From contig AZKM01000006.1 of NCBI GenBank assembly GCA_000510425.1, forward strand, positions 129,897 to 193,896: DNA of 64,000 nucleotides, written 5' to 3'. Under the pieces are notes generated by a model. The model saw only the letters and a program-made list of their open reading frames with translations. It did no database searches and had not been told where the DNA came from. A program made the translations under genes and the position numbers. Shown piece by piece: positions 46,688-56,215 of this stretch. This stretch comes from Eubacterium nodatum ATCC 33099 (GTDB lineage: Bacteria; Bacillota; Clostridia; Peptostreptococcales; Anaerovoracaceae). Within the stretch, counting starts at the first letter, position 1. Each line of letters begins with the position of its first letter.

Positions 46688-47698
46688 TTACAATAGAAAA
46701 ATACCATTTTGTTTACATTCCTCAATCATTTCATCAGGCCAAACGGAAACCTGTACCTCACCTATATGGGCTTTTCTCAAGAAAAACATACACAACCTGC
46801 TCTGTCCGATTCCGCCGCCGATTGAGTAAGGCAGTTCATCCTTTAATATCGCCTTATGAAATGACAAGTCTTTTCTATCTTCATTTCCGGCTTCCCTAAG
46901 CTGCCGTTCCATAGCATCTGCATCCACTCTGATTCCCATTGAGGAAATTTCAAAAGACCTTTCCAGCACCTCATTCCAGAGAATAATATCACCGTTTAAT
47001 TCCCAGTCATCGTAATCGGGAGCTCTTCCGTCATGTTTTTCACCCGACTTCAAGACGCCTCCGATTTTTTCTATGAACACTGCTCCCTGTTCCTGGCAGA
47101 TAAGATCTTCTCTTTCTTTTGCCGTTTTATTCGGATATAAGTCTTCAAGCTCCTGCGATGTAATAAAGAAAATTTCATTAGGAATTTCTGTTCTGACTTC
47201 TCTATAAAGTCTGTTTACGTAGTCCCCTAAATTCTTGATAGCATTATAAATTATGTTTACGGTTTCATGCAGATATTCCTTGGAGCGCTGCTCTTTAGTA
47301 ATCACCTTTTCCCAATCCCACTGGTCCACATATATTGAGTGGAGATTATCAAGTTCTTCATCTCTTCTTATTGCATTCATATCAGTGTAAATTCCATTGC
47401 CCGGCATAATTCCATATTTCCCTAAGACAAATCTCTTCCATTTTGCAAGAGACTGCACTATCTCCATATTCTGCTCGTTCATATCCTTCAGAGTAAATTC
47501 CACTCTTCTTTCCACACCGTTCAGATTGTCGTTCAGCCCCGATTCTGGTGTCACAAAAAGAGGGGCTGAAACCCTTCTGAGTTTAAGACCGTAAGCCAGT
47601 TCATCCTGGAAATAATCTTTAATCTTCTTAATAGCTCTTTGGGTTTCTAAAGGATTCAATAATGGCTTGTAACCATCCGGTAAAATTGTATATGACAT
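46688..47698 (-). CDS. asnA: Aspartate-ammonia ligase (asparagine synthetase A)
   Basis: AsnA makes asparagine from aspartate, ammonia and ATP and is related to class II aminoacyl-tRNA synthetases. The open frame runs upstream of the family N-terminus, but the start belongs at [14 protein letters not shown] (47696-47698), which has AAGGAG about 6 bases upstream. This gives 336 residues, the usual size. Seen motifs are [36 protein letters not shown] and the ATP-site [16 protein letters not shown]. It lies eight bases before priA and follows queH. Confidence 0.95.
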   Translation of the reverse strand: MSYTILPDGYKPLLNPLETQRAIKKIKDYFQDELAYGLKLRRVSAPLFVTPESGLNDNLNGVERRVEFTLKDMNEQNMEIVQSLAKWKRFVLGKYGIMPGNGIYTDMNAIRRDEELDNLHSIYVDQWDWEKVITKEQRSKEYLHETVNIIYNAIKNLGDYVNRLYREVRTEIPNEIFFITSQELEDLYPNKTAKEREDLICQEQGAVFIEKIGGVLKSGEKHDGRAPDYDDWELNGDIILWNEVLERSFEISSMGIRVDADAMERQLREAGNEDRKDLSFHKAILKDELPYSIGGGIGQSRLCMFFLRKAHIGEVQVSVWPDEMIEECKQNGIFLL

Positions 47699-47732
47699 AA
47701 AAAACTCCTTGTTTAAACTTATCTGAATATCG

Positions 47733-48392
47733 CTAGTCTCTCTTTGAAAATTCACATCCACAGTAGTTCTGTCTGTAAAGTTTATATTCCTTTGAAAGTT
47801 GAACACTTCTTTGAAATCCTGCTTTTTTCTTAAAATCCTTGTCGAGAAACCGGATTTTATATTTATCGGCAAACTCCGTTCCGAGCTTTGTAATAAGCTT
47901 ATAGTTCTTATGGGGACTTACGGTAAGTGTTGTTGCATAGATTTCAAATCCGTGTTCTTTTCCGTATTTTGCAGTCATCTCCAATCTTTGAGCGAAACAT
48001 TCAGTGCAGCGTCTGCCGCCTTCAGGTTCTTCTTCAAGCCCTGAAATTCTTTCTAAATACCTATCCTTATCATAATCTCCTTCTATGAAATCAACCGGGC
48101 TGTGCTCCACACCAAGTCTTTGATTCAGCATTTCTATAAACTTGATCTGATTCTCTTTTCTTTTCTCATATTCCGTTCTCTCCGTAATACAGGGATTATA
48201 ATAGAATACAGTTATATCATAATTATCCAAAATCCTCTCTATGACTGCTGTACTGCAAGGACCGCAACAGCTATGAAGAAGAAGCCCGGGTTTATGTATA
48301 TTTGATTTTATAGAATTTGTAAATATTCCGTTATCCAAATCATTTTTTGCACTATTATTGCAGGAAATACTACAATATTTTTTATCCGGCAT
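47733..48392 (-). CDS. queH: Epoxyqueuosine reductase QueH
   Basis: QueH (formerly DUF208) reduces epoxyqueuosine to queuosine in tRNA, replacing QueG. The protein has the characteristic adjacent cysteines [13 protein letters not shown], a second cysteine pair [12 protein letters not shown] and the C-terminal YCGCEFS, which together bind iron. I choose the ATG at 48390-48392 with GGAG 8 bases upstream (219 residues) over an in-frame GTG nine codons earlier. It leads the asnA-priA cluster and belongs to the same pathway as queA at the left edge of the window. Confidence 0.92.
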   Translation of the reverse strand: MPDKKYCSISCNNSAKNDLDNGIFTNSIKSNIHKPGLLLHSCCGPCSTAVIERILDNYDITVFYYNPCITERTEYEKRKENQIKFIEMLNQRLGVEHSPVDFIEGDYDKDRYLERISGLEEEPEGGRRCTECFAQRLEMTAKYGKEHGFEIYATTLTVSPHKNYKLITKLGTEFADKYKIRFLDKDFKKKAGFQRSVQLSKEYKLYRQNYCGCEFSKRD

Positions 48393-48477
48393 TAACTTTT
48401 CTCCCACTAAAAACTTCACTTTTGTGAAAAAATATTATATCATATAATGTATTTAAAATAAAGAGGAGTACGCTAAA

Positions 48478-49431
48478 ATGCAACACAAAAGCCATGTCGC
48501 AAAATCGCTTAAAAAAAGAAAAAGAGATTCTCTTTTATCAAATACCGGAGAGTCTTTAAGAATATATACGGTGGGACAGTATCTAAAAAAACATTTTAAT
48601 AAGAAAATGGTAAAACTTGCCCTGGATGGAGGCTTCACCTGTCCCAACAGAGATGGCAGTAAGGGACATAGCGGCTGTCTGTTCTGTGGAAGCGGCGGAG
48701 GTGGGGACTTTGCCTCTACTATAGAAGAACAGATAAAACTTTTCGCAGGCAAATGGCAAGATGCCGGATATCTGGCTTATTTCCAGAATCATACCAATAC
48801 CTATGCTCCCATACCTGTCCTTCGTAACAAATTCTATGCCGCATTATCTTCTCCATGTATCGAAGGCATAGTAATAGCCACAAGACCCGACTGCCTGTCT
48901 GAGGAAGTTCTTGATCTTTTAAGCGAAATTAACGAAAATCATTTCATGTGGCTTGAACTGGGGCTTCAAACTTCTGATGATAAAACAGCTGATTTAATAA
49001 ACCGTTGCTATCCCACATCTCTTTTTTACGAAGCTGCAGAGAAACTGAAATCCAGAAATATAAAAACTGTAGTACACTTAATTCTAGGTCTTCCCGGGGA
49101 AACCGAAGACACTATGTTTGAATCGGTAAATGCAGTGATAAAAAGTGAAGCATGGGGAATCAAACTCCATTTACTTAATGTTGTCAAAGGCTCGAATATG
49201 GCAATTAAATATCCTGACTACATTCCTTTCAGGTCAATAGAAGATTATACAGAACTGGTATGCGATATAATCGAAATATTACCGCCGGAAATGGTGGTTC
49301 ACAGAATGACAGGTGATGCTCCGAGAAAAATTTTAATTGCACCGGATTGGAGCTACAAGAAGAGAACAATATTGAATAAAATAAATGCCACGCTCAAAAA
49401 GCGCGGCACCTACCAAGGGATTAGATTTTAA
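48478..49431 (+). CDS. Radical SAM protein of the TIGR01212 (YhcC) family
   Basis: The 317-residue protein carries an unusual radical SAM cluster spacing, CPNRDGSKGHSGCLFC (CX11CX2C with the surrounding TIGR01212 pattern). The family's HTNTYAP, ATRPDCLSEEVLDLL and WLELGLQTSDD segments and the final HRMTGDAPRKILIAPDWS are also present. The substrate of this widespread family is not known to me; tRNA modification has been suggested for relatives. GAGGAG precedes the ATG. A TATAAT at 48443-48448 with a poor -35 is a likely promoter. It is divergent to queH and ends two bases before the converging glucosaminidase gene. Confidence 0.9.
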   Translation: MQHKSHVAKSLKKRKRDSLLSNTGESLRIYTVGQYLKKHFNKKMVKLALDGGFTCPNRDGSKGHSGCLFCGSGGGGDFASTIEEQIKLFAGKWQDAGYLAYFQNHTNTYAPIPVLRNKFYAALSSPCIEGIVIATRPDCLSEEVLDLLSEINENHFMWLELGLQTSDDKTADLINRCYPTSLFYEAAEKLKSRNIKTVVHLILGLPGETEDTMFESVNAVIKSEAWGIKLHLLNVVKGSNMAIKYPDYIPFRSIEDYTELVCDIIEILPPEMVVHRMTGDAPRKILIAPDWSYKKRTILNKINATLKKRGTYQGIRF

Positions 49432-49433
49432 TG

Positions 49434-51242
49434 CTAATTCCTTTTTATTTTTATTCTGTATTCTCGTTTTACACCTGAAGATGCACGGCAGATAACCTTA
49501 AATGTGTTTGTTCCCTTTCCAAGGGATTTCCTACCCAGTCCATAAATTTTTGCTCTCGTACGGCTCGCATAGCTGCCCTCTATAATTACGTAGGAGGACT
49601 TCGTAGAACATGAGAATTTCGTGCTGTGATTTCTAGATGTCCTTTTAATAAAAGTCTTACTGCCATCACTCATCTTAATTTTAAGCACCTTCATATAATT
49701 GTTATTGTCTTTTCTGTTTGACTGGCTCGGAACAGGTGCTTCTTTAGACGGCATGTTTCGGTAAACAGGAATATAGAACACATTAGTTTTACTGTGAATT
49801 TTGTACTTTCTATAATTTGAAGCAGTATGTGCAGCCATATTCTTCGGTGCATAAACCGCTGTCATATACACATGTGTCCCCACATTGCTATATCCGTTAA
49901 GTACATTAAAATGCTCTAAATATGCGGTATTTTGTCTATTATCCACGAAATTATATGCCAAATATTTCGCCCCGCCTTTTACGGCTTTATCGACACTGGT
50001 CCATGGGGTAAGATATTTACTGTTTGATTTTCTTCTCGCCCATCTTAAACCGTTTCTTGCACCGCCTCCGCTGCTGTCGTAAGCCCCTATATTAAATATA
50101 TTATATACATATTTTCCGTCCACTCTTCCAGAATTGATACTTCCGCCTTGTTCTTCCGCCGCCTTGGCTGCCAAATATATAGGACTCAGCCCGTAAGTTT
50201 TTCCTGCATTAACAAAGCTTTTAGCGTTCTTATAAAGCGTCCGGTTTCTTCCCTTAAACAAAGTTTTTACAACCGAAAGATAATCTATTCCTCTGTGGTA
50301 TTTGTAGTCGTTGAACAGAAAAATATAGTTACTGTCCAACCAATTTCTCGGATCCATATAAAACTTCACTGCCTGCTCACTGGCTCCAAAAAATGTCCTG
50401 CCGTCCTTAGCATAATATACATCTCGAAGATAGTTATAACAGGAAGGTTTGGTTGATCTAAAAGATTTTCCATAGGAATACCAAATAGTATTCGCACCCG
50501 GGTTTCGGATCATTTTAGAACTTGCGGCACTCCAGGTAAGTCCCGTGTCAACAGGAATGAATTTCCAATTCGGATACTTCTTCTGCAGAGGAACTAAATA
50601 TTTTCTGTAACTGTTCGGAAATCCTTTTACAGTGTTCTTAGGTTTTGTTTTAGAGCCGGGCTTCTTCTTTTTCGGTTTCTTCGGCTTAGGCTTCTTTTCA
50701 GCCGCAGGTTTTTTACGGCTTGAAGTTTTCTTCACATATTTTGCCATTACAAAACCGTTATACCTACCCGCCGTTATGTGATACCAAGTTTCTCCTCTCG
50801 AATTCTTTGCAACATAATCCACATCTAATTTCTTGCCGTCACCTAGGAGTGTTACTTTTCCAAATCCGGTTCCGGGACCTTTTCTTACATACAAAGAATC
50901 GGTAGTTTTCCCATAGTTCTTTGTATAAGTAACTATTTTTGCAAGGTCTCCTCTGACATAACCCTTATAACTACTTAAATAATACCACCTCTTGGCAGAA
51001 TTTGTACTATTGCTCACATACTTGACGAAGCTGAAATCAGTGGTCTTATTTCCATTGATTTCACCCACTCTTTTACTTGAAGTGCTGGGATTTGCCCTTA
51101 TGTATGCACCGTCGCTTGAGGTTATCCTGACCCTTGACGATGAGCCGTGGGACATTGCACAACTTATGGCTAACCCTGTAGCTGCTATGAACATCAAAGG
51201 TATCATTAGAGCAACAAACTTCCTAAACAATAACTTTCTCAT
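49434..51242 (-). CDS. Secreted N-acetylglucosaminidase with SH3-type wall-binding repeats
   Basis: The 602-residue protein has a signal peptide (about 1-29, hydrophobic FVALMIPLMFIAATGLAISC; a lipobox-like LAIS-C is possible). Two bacterial SH3 domains follow (about 35-105 and 110-175, the second with DSLYVRKGPGTGFGKVTLL). A lysine/proline linker (KPKPKKPKKKKPG) leads to a glucosaminidase domain of the LytD/GH73 type. The probable acid is in YLAAKAAEEQGGS, followed by YNIFNIGAYDS. The last 90 residues look like a cadherin-like beta-sandwich. It should hydrolyse the glycan strands of peptidoglycan. It lies 31 bases downstream of tdk. Confidence 0.88.
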   Translation of the reverse strand: MRKLLFRKFVALMIPLMFIAATGLAISCAMSHGSSSRVRITSSDGAYIRANPSTSSKRVGEINGNKTTDFSFVKYVSNSTNSAKRWYYLSSYKGYVRGDLAKIVTYTKNYGKTTDSLYVRKGPGTGFGKVTLLGDGKKLDVDYVAKNSRGETWYHITAGRYNGFVMAKYVKKTSSRKKPAAEKKPKPKKPKKKKPGSKTKPKNTVKGFPNSYRKYLVPLQKKYPNWKFIPVDTGLTWSAASSKMIRNPGANTIWYSYGKSFRSTKPSCYNYLRDVYYAKDGRTFFGASEQAVKFYMDPRNWLDSNYIFLFNDYKYHRGIDYLSVVKTLFKGRNRTLYKNAKSFVNAGKTYGLSPIYLAAKAAEEQGGSINSGRVDGKYVYNIFNIGAYDSSGGGARNGLRWARRKSNSKYLTPWTSVDKAVKGGAKYLAYNFVDNRQNTAYLEHFNVLNGYSNVGTHVYMTAVYAPKNMAAHTASNYRKYKIHSKTNVFYIPVYRNMPSKEAPVPSQSNRKDNNNYMKVLKIKMSDGSKTFIKRTSRNHSTKFSCSTKSSYVIIEGSYASRTRAKIYGLGRKSLGKGTNTFKVICRASSGVKREYRIKIKRN

Positions 51243-51273
51243 ATCTGTTATCCCTCCAAATAAGGTTTAACTC

Positions 51274-51858
51274 TTAACGGTCAGATCCTGTCCTGCCGTC
51301 ATTATAATGCTTTCTGCAAAGAGAAACATACATTTCATTTCCGCCGATTTGAATCTGTCTCCCCTGCTTTACAATCTTTCCGTCTACAACTCTTGCGACC
51401 ATGGTCGCCTTTCTTCCACACCAGCAAATCGTCTTGATTTCTTCAATCTTATCAGCATATATAAGCATGTAATAAGATCCCTCAAACAGTTCATTTCTAA
51501 AGTCATTCTTAAGCCCGTAAGCCAGTACGGGAACATCATAACTGTCTACAATCTCTGCCAGTTCCTCCACATGGTGCTTCTTCAAGAATTGACATTCATC
51601 AAGAAGTATACAATCAATTTTCTTGTCATCATTTCGTTCTATGAACAAATCCAAGATATTGGTATCGTCGTTTACTATTACAGCCTCCCTTTGAAGACCG
51701 ATTCTCGATGTAATAAGCCCCATTCCATATCTATCATCAACAGAAGGTGCCAGAGTTAACACTCGTTTGCCTCTTTCTTCATAATTGTATGCTACTTTTA
51801 TCAGTTCAATCGACTTGCCGGCATTCATAGTGCTGTATCTATAATATAATTGTGCCAT
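51274..51858 (-). CDS. tdk: Thymidine kinase
   Basis: Tdk phosphorylates thymidine for salvage. The 194-residue protein has the P-loop [11 protein letters not shown], the DxxF-like base DECQFL, and GLKNDFR. The zinc-binding cysteines of the lasso domain are in CWCGRKA plus a C-terminal CRKHY. The start is ATG at 51856-51858 with GGAGG five bases upstream; the frame is open further upstream without a better site. This is the type II (zinc-binding) family. Confidence 0.95.
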   Translation of the reverse strand: MAQLYYRYSTMNAGKSIELIKVAYNYEERGKRVLTLAPSVDDRYGMGLITSRIGLQREAVIVNDDTNILDLFIERNDDKKIDCILLDECQFLKKHHVEELAEIVDSYDVPVLAYGLKNDFRNELFEGSYYMLIYADKIEEIKTICWCGRKATMVARVVDGKIVKQGRQIQIGGNEMYVSLCRKHYNDGRTGSDR

Positions 51859-51994
51859 AATTCCTCCACTTGTAGTTTTATATTGTAACAAATATTTTTA
51901 TAAATCTCAAGTAAAAGGTTTACAATAATTCATTTTGATAAGTAGTAAAAATACTGAAATTATTCAATTCGCATGTTTACAATAACAAATATAT

Positions 51995-52023
51995 TTGAAA
52001 AAAAGTTCTGTACATGATATAAT
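51995..52023 (+). promoter_or_regulatory. Strong vegetative promoter of the 52088 gene
   Basis: TTGAAA (51995-52000), a 17-bp spacer and a perfect TATAAT (52018-52023) lie about 65 bp before the chosen start. A TTG-initiated reading of the downstream gene would begin exactly on the -35 box, which argues against it. Confidence 0.8.
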
Positions 52024-52087
52024 ATCGAAAAATGAAAGCTATAAACTTTGTAAATCAAATAGAAAAATCAGAAAGGAAGTTGAACTC

Positions 52088-52519
52088 TTGAGCAAAAACA
52101 ATATAAGCTATGCACGGGATTTAGTAATTCGACACAGCAAAGATTATCAACTATACTTAACCCAATATATTTCAGAATGTAAGAAGAACAAGAAGGTGCT
52201 GGACTTTACACCCTACTTGAAATCTACAATGGAGGGAATCTTCTACTCTGCAATCAATGAGGCTCTTTGGGATCCGATGACAAATTCCGCTTCTATTAAA
52301 AATATAGAGAAAATATGCGATTTAAAAACCAGTCTTGACAAAACCGGTAAAAAAGCGGGACGAAGCCTTCATACTCCTACCTATGCTGCAATCTTAATAG
52401 CTTCCTCTGTTTCTGATGCACCGGTTTCTGCAGATGATACCGAAGAACTTTATGCTTTGGATAAAAGTGTTCGTTCATATTTTGAAATTACTTCAAAAAA
52501 AATCGCTTCAGAATTATAG
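52088..52519 (+). CDS. Short protein of unknown function
   Basis: I do not recognise this gene. The frame is open from 51995, but the first 30 codons lie on a promoter, so I start it at TTG 52088-52090, which has AGGAAG 8 bases upstream (143 residues). The product has no signal peptide or membrane helix and is predicted mostly helical. The stretch YLTQYISECKKNKKVLDFTPYLKSTMEGIF and an alanine/serine-rich AAILIASSVSDAPVSADD stand out. It is isolated between tdk and a convergent DNA methyltransferase gene. Confidence 0.6.
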   Translation: MSKNNISYARDLVIRHSKDYQLYLTQYISECKKNKKVLDFTPYLKSTMEGIFYSAINEALWDPMTNSASIKNIEKICDLKTSLDKTGKKAGRSLHTPTYAAILIASSVSDAPVSADDTEELYALDKSVRSYFEITSKKIASEL

Positions 52520-52576
52520 AGTCACACTTTTAGGGTATTAGTATCTGCTTGACAAGGATAGCTTTTGAGATTGTTT

Positions 52577-53962
52577 TTATACGGTTACCTGATTTAATTC
52601 GATATATTTGGAGTTACCGAATAAGTCAACAATCTTAACTGCGGTTTTCCTGTTATTAAAAAAGTCTTTTTCGATAATGCAGTGTTCTTTCACCTTATTT
52701 TTTTCTTTAAAAATGGTTTGATATTCATTAAACACCCCATTACAGATAAACCCTACACTCCAGTATTTAATTTCATTTCTGTCCAGAGGACAAATACTAT
52801 AGCTTGTAAAATCATGTATACAAACTTCTACTTGTTTTATATTCTCACATAGCTCAATTTCACTTTTGGGTGCTACATCTTTAACACCGGAAATATTATC
52901 GCGAAGCTCCAACTCATTAAAAACTTGAAAACTTGCATCTTTTTTTGCCATTCTTTCGATACAGCTTTCTACAGCCAACTTGCTTTCATCACACAAAATA
53001 AATTTTCTTCCCAGATTTTCGCAGGCTGCTGCCAAAGTTCCGCTACCCGAAAAAAAATCTCCGCAAAGGTCTCCTTCAGATGTGGATGCAGAAATAATCC
53101 GCTCCAGAAGCGCTTCCGGTTTCTGTGTGGCATAACCGGTTCTTTCCCTGGAGGTTCTCCCTACCATATCTATATTCCAAACATCTTTCATATTAACCAG
53201 CGTGTACCAGCCAATTTCATCCTCAAATTCTTCAATCCCTTTGAATTTATATGGTTTGAACTGTCTGTTATACGATTTCTCCTTTAAAGGATTAAATTTA
53301 TATTTTGATGACTTACTATACACCAAAAGGTTATCGTGTTTTCTGGAAAATCTCCTCCTGCTGCTGCCTCCGGATTTATATGTCCAAATAATCTCATTAA
53401 CAAAATTATTTTCACCAAAGATTTCATCCATAAGGATCTTAACATAGTGAACTATATGCCAATCCAGATGAATCCATATAAGTCCATCTTCGGCAAGAAT
53501 TTCTTTCATAAGCAGAAGGCCTGCTGCAATTTTTACCAAGTAATCTTTCTTTCCGTTTTTCCATTTATCTCCATATGCTAAACATTTTATATTTTCATCA
53601 CTCACATTAACTACAGCGTGGTAATTTGCTTTAGTAAAAAAAGGCGGATCAATATATATTAAGTTGAATTTCCCTTGAAATTCTCCGGATTTTGCCATTT
53701 CACTCAGCAGATTTATATTATTCCCATGGTATATCTTATTACTGACTATTTGGGTATTGCCCCAATCTGATGAACTCTGCTCTTTATTTTTGCTGTTTCT
53801 GTCAAGTCTTTCCAGATCATCAGAAGTACACTTATCACACTCTCCTCCATTCAACAGTTCTCCCTTTCCAAAGATTTCGGTCGGATAGAAAATGTGATTA
53901 CTATTTGCCTCTATGACCTTCTTTGCAGCTTCAACTATTTCAATATAATCTTTTATACTCAT
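52577..53962 (-). CDS. Orphan beta-class DNA methyltransferase (N6-adenine or N4-cytosine)
   Basis: The 461-residue protein has the catalytic motif IV as IYIDPPFFTKANYH (DPPF; most adenine enzymes have DPPY), followed much later by the SAM-binding motif I FFSGSGTLAAAC. This order marks a beta-class amino-methyltransferase. The GYATQKPEALLERII helix precedes motif I. The last 110 residues are unassigned and the N-terminus has GGECDKCTS. The recognition site cannot be read. No endonuclease or specificity gene is adjacent, so it is an orphan or a regulatory methyltransferase. Four bases separate it from the upstream Nudix gene. Confidence 0.87.
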   Translation of the reverse strand: MSIKDYIEIVEAAKKVIEANSNHIFYPTEIFGKGELLNGGECDKCTSDDLERLDRNSKNKEQSSSDWGNTQIVSNKIYHGNNINLLSEMAKSGEFQGKFNLIYIDPPFFTKANYHAVVNVSDENIKCLAYGDKWKNGKKDYLVKIAAGLLLMKEILAEDGLIWIHLDWHIVHYVKILMDEIFGENNFVNEIIWTYKSGGSSRRRFSRKHDNLLVYSKSSKYKFNPLKEKSYNRQFKPYKFKGIEEFEDEIGWYTLVNMKDVWNIDMVGRTSRERTGYATQKPEALLERIISASTSEGDLCGDFFSGSGTLAAACENLGRKFILCDESKLAVESCIERMAKKDASFQVFNELELRDNISGVKDVAPKSEIELCENIKQVEVCIHDFTSYSICPLDRNEIKYWSVGFICNGVFNEYQTIFKEKNKVKEHCIIEKDFFNNRKTAVKIVDLFGNSKYIELNQVTV

Positions 53963-53966
53963 AATA

Positions 53967-54590
53967 TCATTCTATATTCTTAAATATTTCTAACATGTAT
54001 TCTGTGATTCTGGCAGTCAAGCCCCAAATAGTTCTCCCATCCACCTTAACAATGGGAATTGTCCATGAACCCTGTCGCCATCTGTAATTTTTATCTATGC
54101 CTATCTTTTCATAAGGAAAATCATCAGCCATTTCTCCTGAAATTTTCTGATGAATATGTTCAAAGTCATTAAGATTAAAATTATCAATTTCAATTAAGAA
54201 AAGTTCTTCTACCTCATTTTCCTCAACGCTTGCATTACTATAGTCCTCATATTCAATAAGCCCTATATATGTATAGAGTGTATAATTTGCATACCCCTGT
54301 AAAATGCCGCCAATTCCGATTTCTTTAATCTTATCTAAAGGAATGCCGGTTTCTTCTGCAGTTTCTCTGTATGCCGCTTCCTTAAAAGTTTCGCCCGGCT
54401 CAACATGACCTCCCGGAAAACAAATCTCGCCGGGGTCACTGTCAAGTTTGCCGGACCTCACCTCATACATAAAAAAAAGCTTCTCTTCTTTTCTGACAAT
54501 GGGAACAAGCACGCTGAAATCCTTATGCTTTCCGATATATTCAGCCGTTCTATTTCTATAAAAGTTTACCAGTTTTTCTAAGTTCATCAT
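53967..54590 (-). CDS. Nudix hydrolase, CoA-pyrophosphatase type
   Basis: The 207-residue protein has the Nudix box GGHVEPGETFKEAAYRETAEET. Before it lies the EICFPGGH context of coenzyme A diphosphatases, with a UPF0035-like RSGKLDSDPGEI segment. The likely reaction is cleavage of CoA or its derivatives to phosphopantetheine and adenosine 3',5'-bisphosphate; this is inferred. Two ATG codons are adjacent; I use the first (54588-54590). It stands between a terminator and the methyltransferase gene. Confidence 0.87.
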   Translation of the reverse strand: MMNLEKLVNFYRNRTAEYIGKHKDFSVLVPIVRKEEKLFFMYEVRSGKLDSDPGEICFPGGHVEPGETFKEAAYRETAEETGIPLDKIKEIGIGGILQGYANYTLYTYIGLIEYEDYSNASVEENEVEELFLIEIDNFNLNDFEHIHQKISGEMADDFPYEKIGIDKNYRWRQGSWTIPIVKVDGRTIWGLTARITEYMLEIFKNIE

Positions 54591-54603
54591 TCGTATACCT
54601 ATT

Positions 54604-54626
54604 AAAAAAAGGGGCAAACCGCCCCC
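54604..54626 (-). terminator. Intrinsic terminator of the small P-loop gene
   Basis: GGGGC (54611-54615) and GCCCC (54621-54625) pair around AAACC. On the minus strand they are followed by seven U residues (54604-54610). It separates the P-loop gene from the Nudix gene. Confidence 0.8.
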
Positions 54627-54652
54627 TATATTTACTTAAATATTGAATTATC

Positions 54653-55075
54653 CTAGTTCAAAAGCTCATAGTTTGCAAAATCAACGCCAATCATCTCTTC
54701 CTTTTCCGCTGACAGGCTTACCACAAAATTCATTCCGTAATTATTTGAAATTGCACTCAGTCTGTCCAAAAATTCCGGAAGATCACCCAACGAGAAATCT
54801 GCATGTTTCAAAATGCTGTCAATATAAATAGTTTCTATATCGTGATCAGAGCTGATAATTCCATATATAAAGCCGATGTATTCGTCGCTGTTTGTAATAT
54901 GTTCAAAATCCTCCATGCAAATTACTCGAATCCTGTACTTAAGATCATACATCAATCTTGAGTTTTTATTTATAAAGATTATACTGCCCTTGCTGTCTTC
55001 AATCTGGTCGTTTGCTAAATTAATCATCTGCTTAGTTTTACCGGTTCCTTTGTGTCCAATAAGTAGTTTAACCAT
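54653..55075 (-). CDS. Small P-loop NTPase of unknown function
   Basis: The 140-residue protein starts MVKLLIGHKGTGKTKQM, a Walker A motif right at the N-terminus. A hydrophobic strand ending in aspartate follows (IETIYIDSIL, Walker B), and then VVSLSAEKEEM, a late strand with a polar end as in sensor I. It is a minimal RecA/AAA-like fold without an accessory domain. The ATG at 55073-55075 has GGAGG 8 bases upstream and is preferred over upstream in-frame ATGs. The role is unknown. It is transcribed alone, bounded by a terminator. Confidence 0.75.
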   Translation of the reverse strand: MVKLLIGHKGTGKTKQMINLANDQIEDSKGSIIFINKNSRLMYDLKYRIRVICMEDFEHITNSDEYIGFIYGIISSDHDIETIYIDSILKHADFSLGDLPEFLDRLSAISNNYGMNFVVSLSAEKEEMIGVDFANYELLN

Positions 55076-55198
55076 GCTATCGCCCTCCAATCGGTTTTCT
55101 TTTATTGCCATCAATTATACACCAAATTCAATTATTATTCAATCTAAAATATCCTTTTGTTACAGAATCTTTAAGCACTATTTTTCATCTTTTTTTAT

Positions 55199-56215
55199 CT
55201 AATTATCCAGTCTAAGCTGTCCGCAGGCACCATTTATATCGTCTCCCAGTTGCCTTCTGACTGTACATGGAATACCTTTTTCCTCAAGATACTTGCAAAT
55301 TTCCATTGCTCTCTTTCTTCCCGCCGTCTTCAGACCATTTTCACTAACTTCATTCAATGGAATCAGATTTATGTGACACAAAATTTTTGATACCAGTTTT
55401 TCTAATTCCTGTACTGTTTTATCATCATCATTTACGCCTTTTATTAAAGCAAACTCAAAAGTAATTCTTCTGTGGGTTATTTCAGTATACTTCACAGCTT
55501 CTTTCATCAAACGGGAAAGCTTATATTTATTGTTTATAGGCATAATTGCACTTCTTTTATCATCGTTTACTGCGTGTAAAGAAATAGCAAGATTTACCTG
55601 GGGAAAATCTTTTGCAAATCGCTCTATAACAGGAGCTAATCCACAGGTAGAAACCGTAAAATGTCTCATGCCCGTATTTCTTCCATTGGGGTCGTTCATT
55701 ATCTTCAGGAACTTGGAAAGGTTTTCATAATTATCGAAGGGTTCTCCCGTTCCCATTACAACTATTCTACTGACATTTTCACCTGTAATCTCCTCTATAT
55801 CCATGACTTGAGAAATAAGTTCTCCTGCCGTCAGATTTCTGGCAAGTCCCAAAGTGCCGGAAGCACAGAATTTACATCCCATTCTGCATCCCGCCTGAGA
55901 TGAGATACAAACACTGTTTCCGTATTTATATTTCATAAATACGCTTTCTATCTTATGTCCGTCCTCTAATGCAAAAAGGAACTTTTGAGTTCCATCTTCC
56001 TTTGATACTTGCTTTTTTTCCAGTTTCAAAGTTCCAAGCCGACATTTTCTTTCCAATTTACTCAGGAAAGCTTCCGGCAGATTTCTCATCTCCCGGAAGC
56101 TTCTTGTACCTTTATATATCCAGTTATAGATTTGCTTTGCTCGAAACTTCGATTGCCCCATTGCCTCAACAAAATCCTGTAATTCAGCTAATGTCAAGTT
56201 TCTAAGATCAACCAT
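55199..56215 (-). CDS. rlmN: 23S rRNA (A2503-C2) / tRNA (A37-C2) methyltransferase RlmN
   Basis: RlmN is a radical SAM enzyme that methylates C2 of A2503 in 23S rRNA. The 338-residue protein has the cluster motif CRMGCKFC, the SAM-binding VVMGTGEPFDN, the SxAHA-like SLHAVNDDKRS and the C-terminal methyl-carrying cysteine in GACGQL. Its ATG overlaps the ileS stop by one base. In Bacillus rlmN sits between rsmB and prpC; here it has moved behind ileS. Confidence 0.96.
   Translation of the reverse strand: MVDLRNLTLAELQDFVEAMGQSKFRAKQIYNWIYKGTRSFREMRNLPEAFLSKLERKCRLGTLKLEKKQVSKEDGTQKFLFALEDGHKIESVFMKYKYGNSVCISSQAGCRMGCKFCASGTLGLARNLTAGELISQVMDIEEITGENVSRIVVMGTGEPFDNYENLSKFLKIMNDPNGRNTGMRHFTVSTCGLAPVIERFAKDFPQVNLAISLHAVNDDKRSAIMPINNKYKLSRLMKEAVKYTEITHRRITFEFALIKGVNDDDKTVQELEKLVSKILCHINLIPLNEVSENGLKTAGRKRAMEICKYLEEKGIPCTVRRQLGDDINGACGQLRLDN

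Noticed and set aside
47699..47872. 58-residue N-terminal extension of AsnA
   Set aside because: The family N-terminus and an AAGGAG site fit the ATG at 47696-47698; the upstream codons overlap queH and carry no family similarity.
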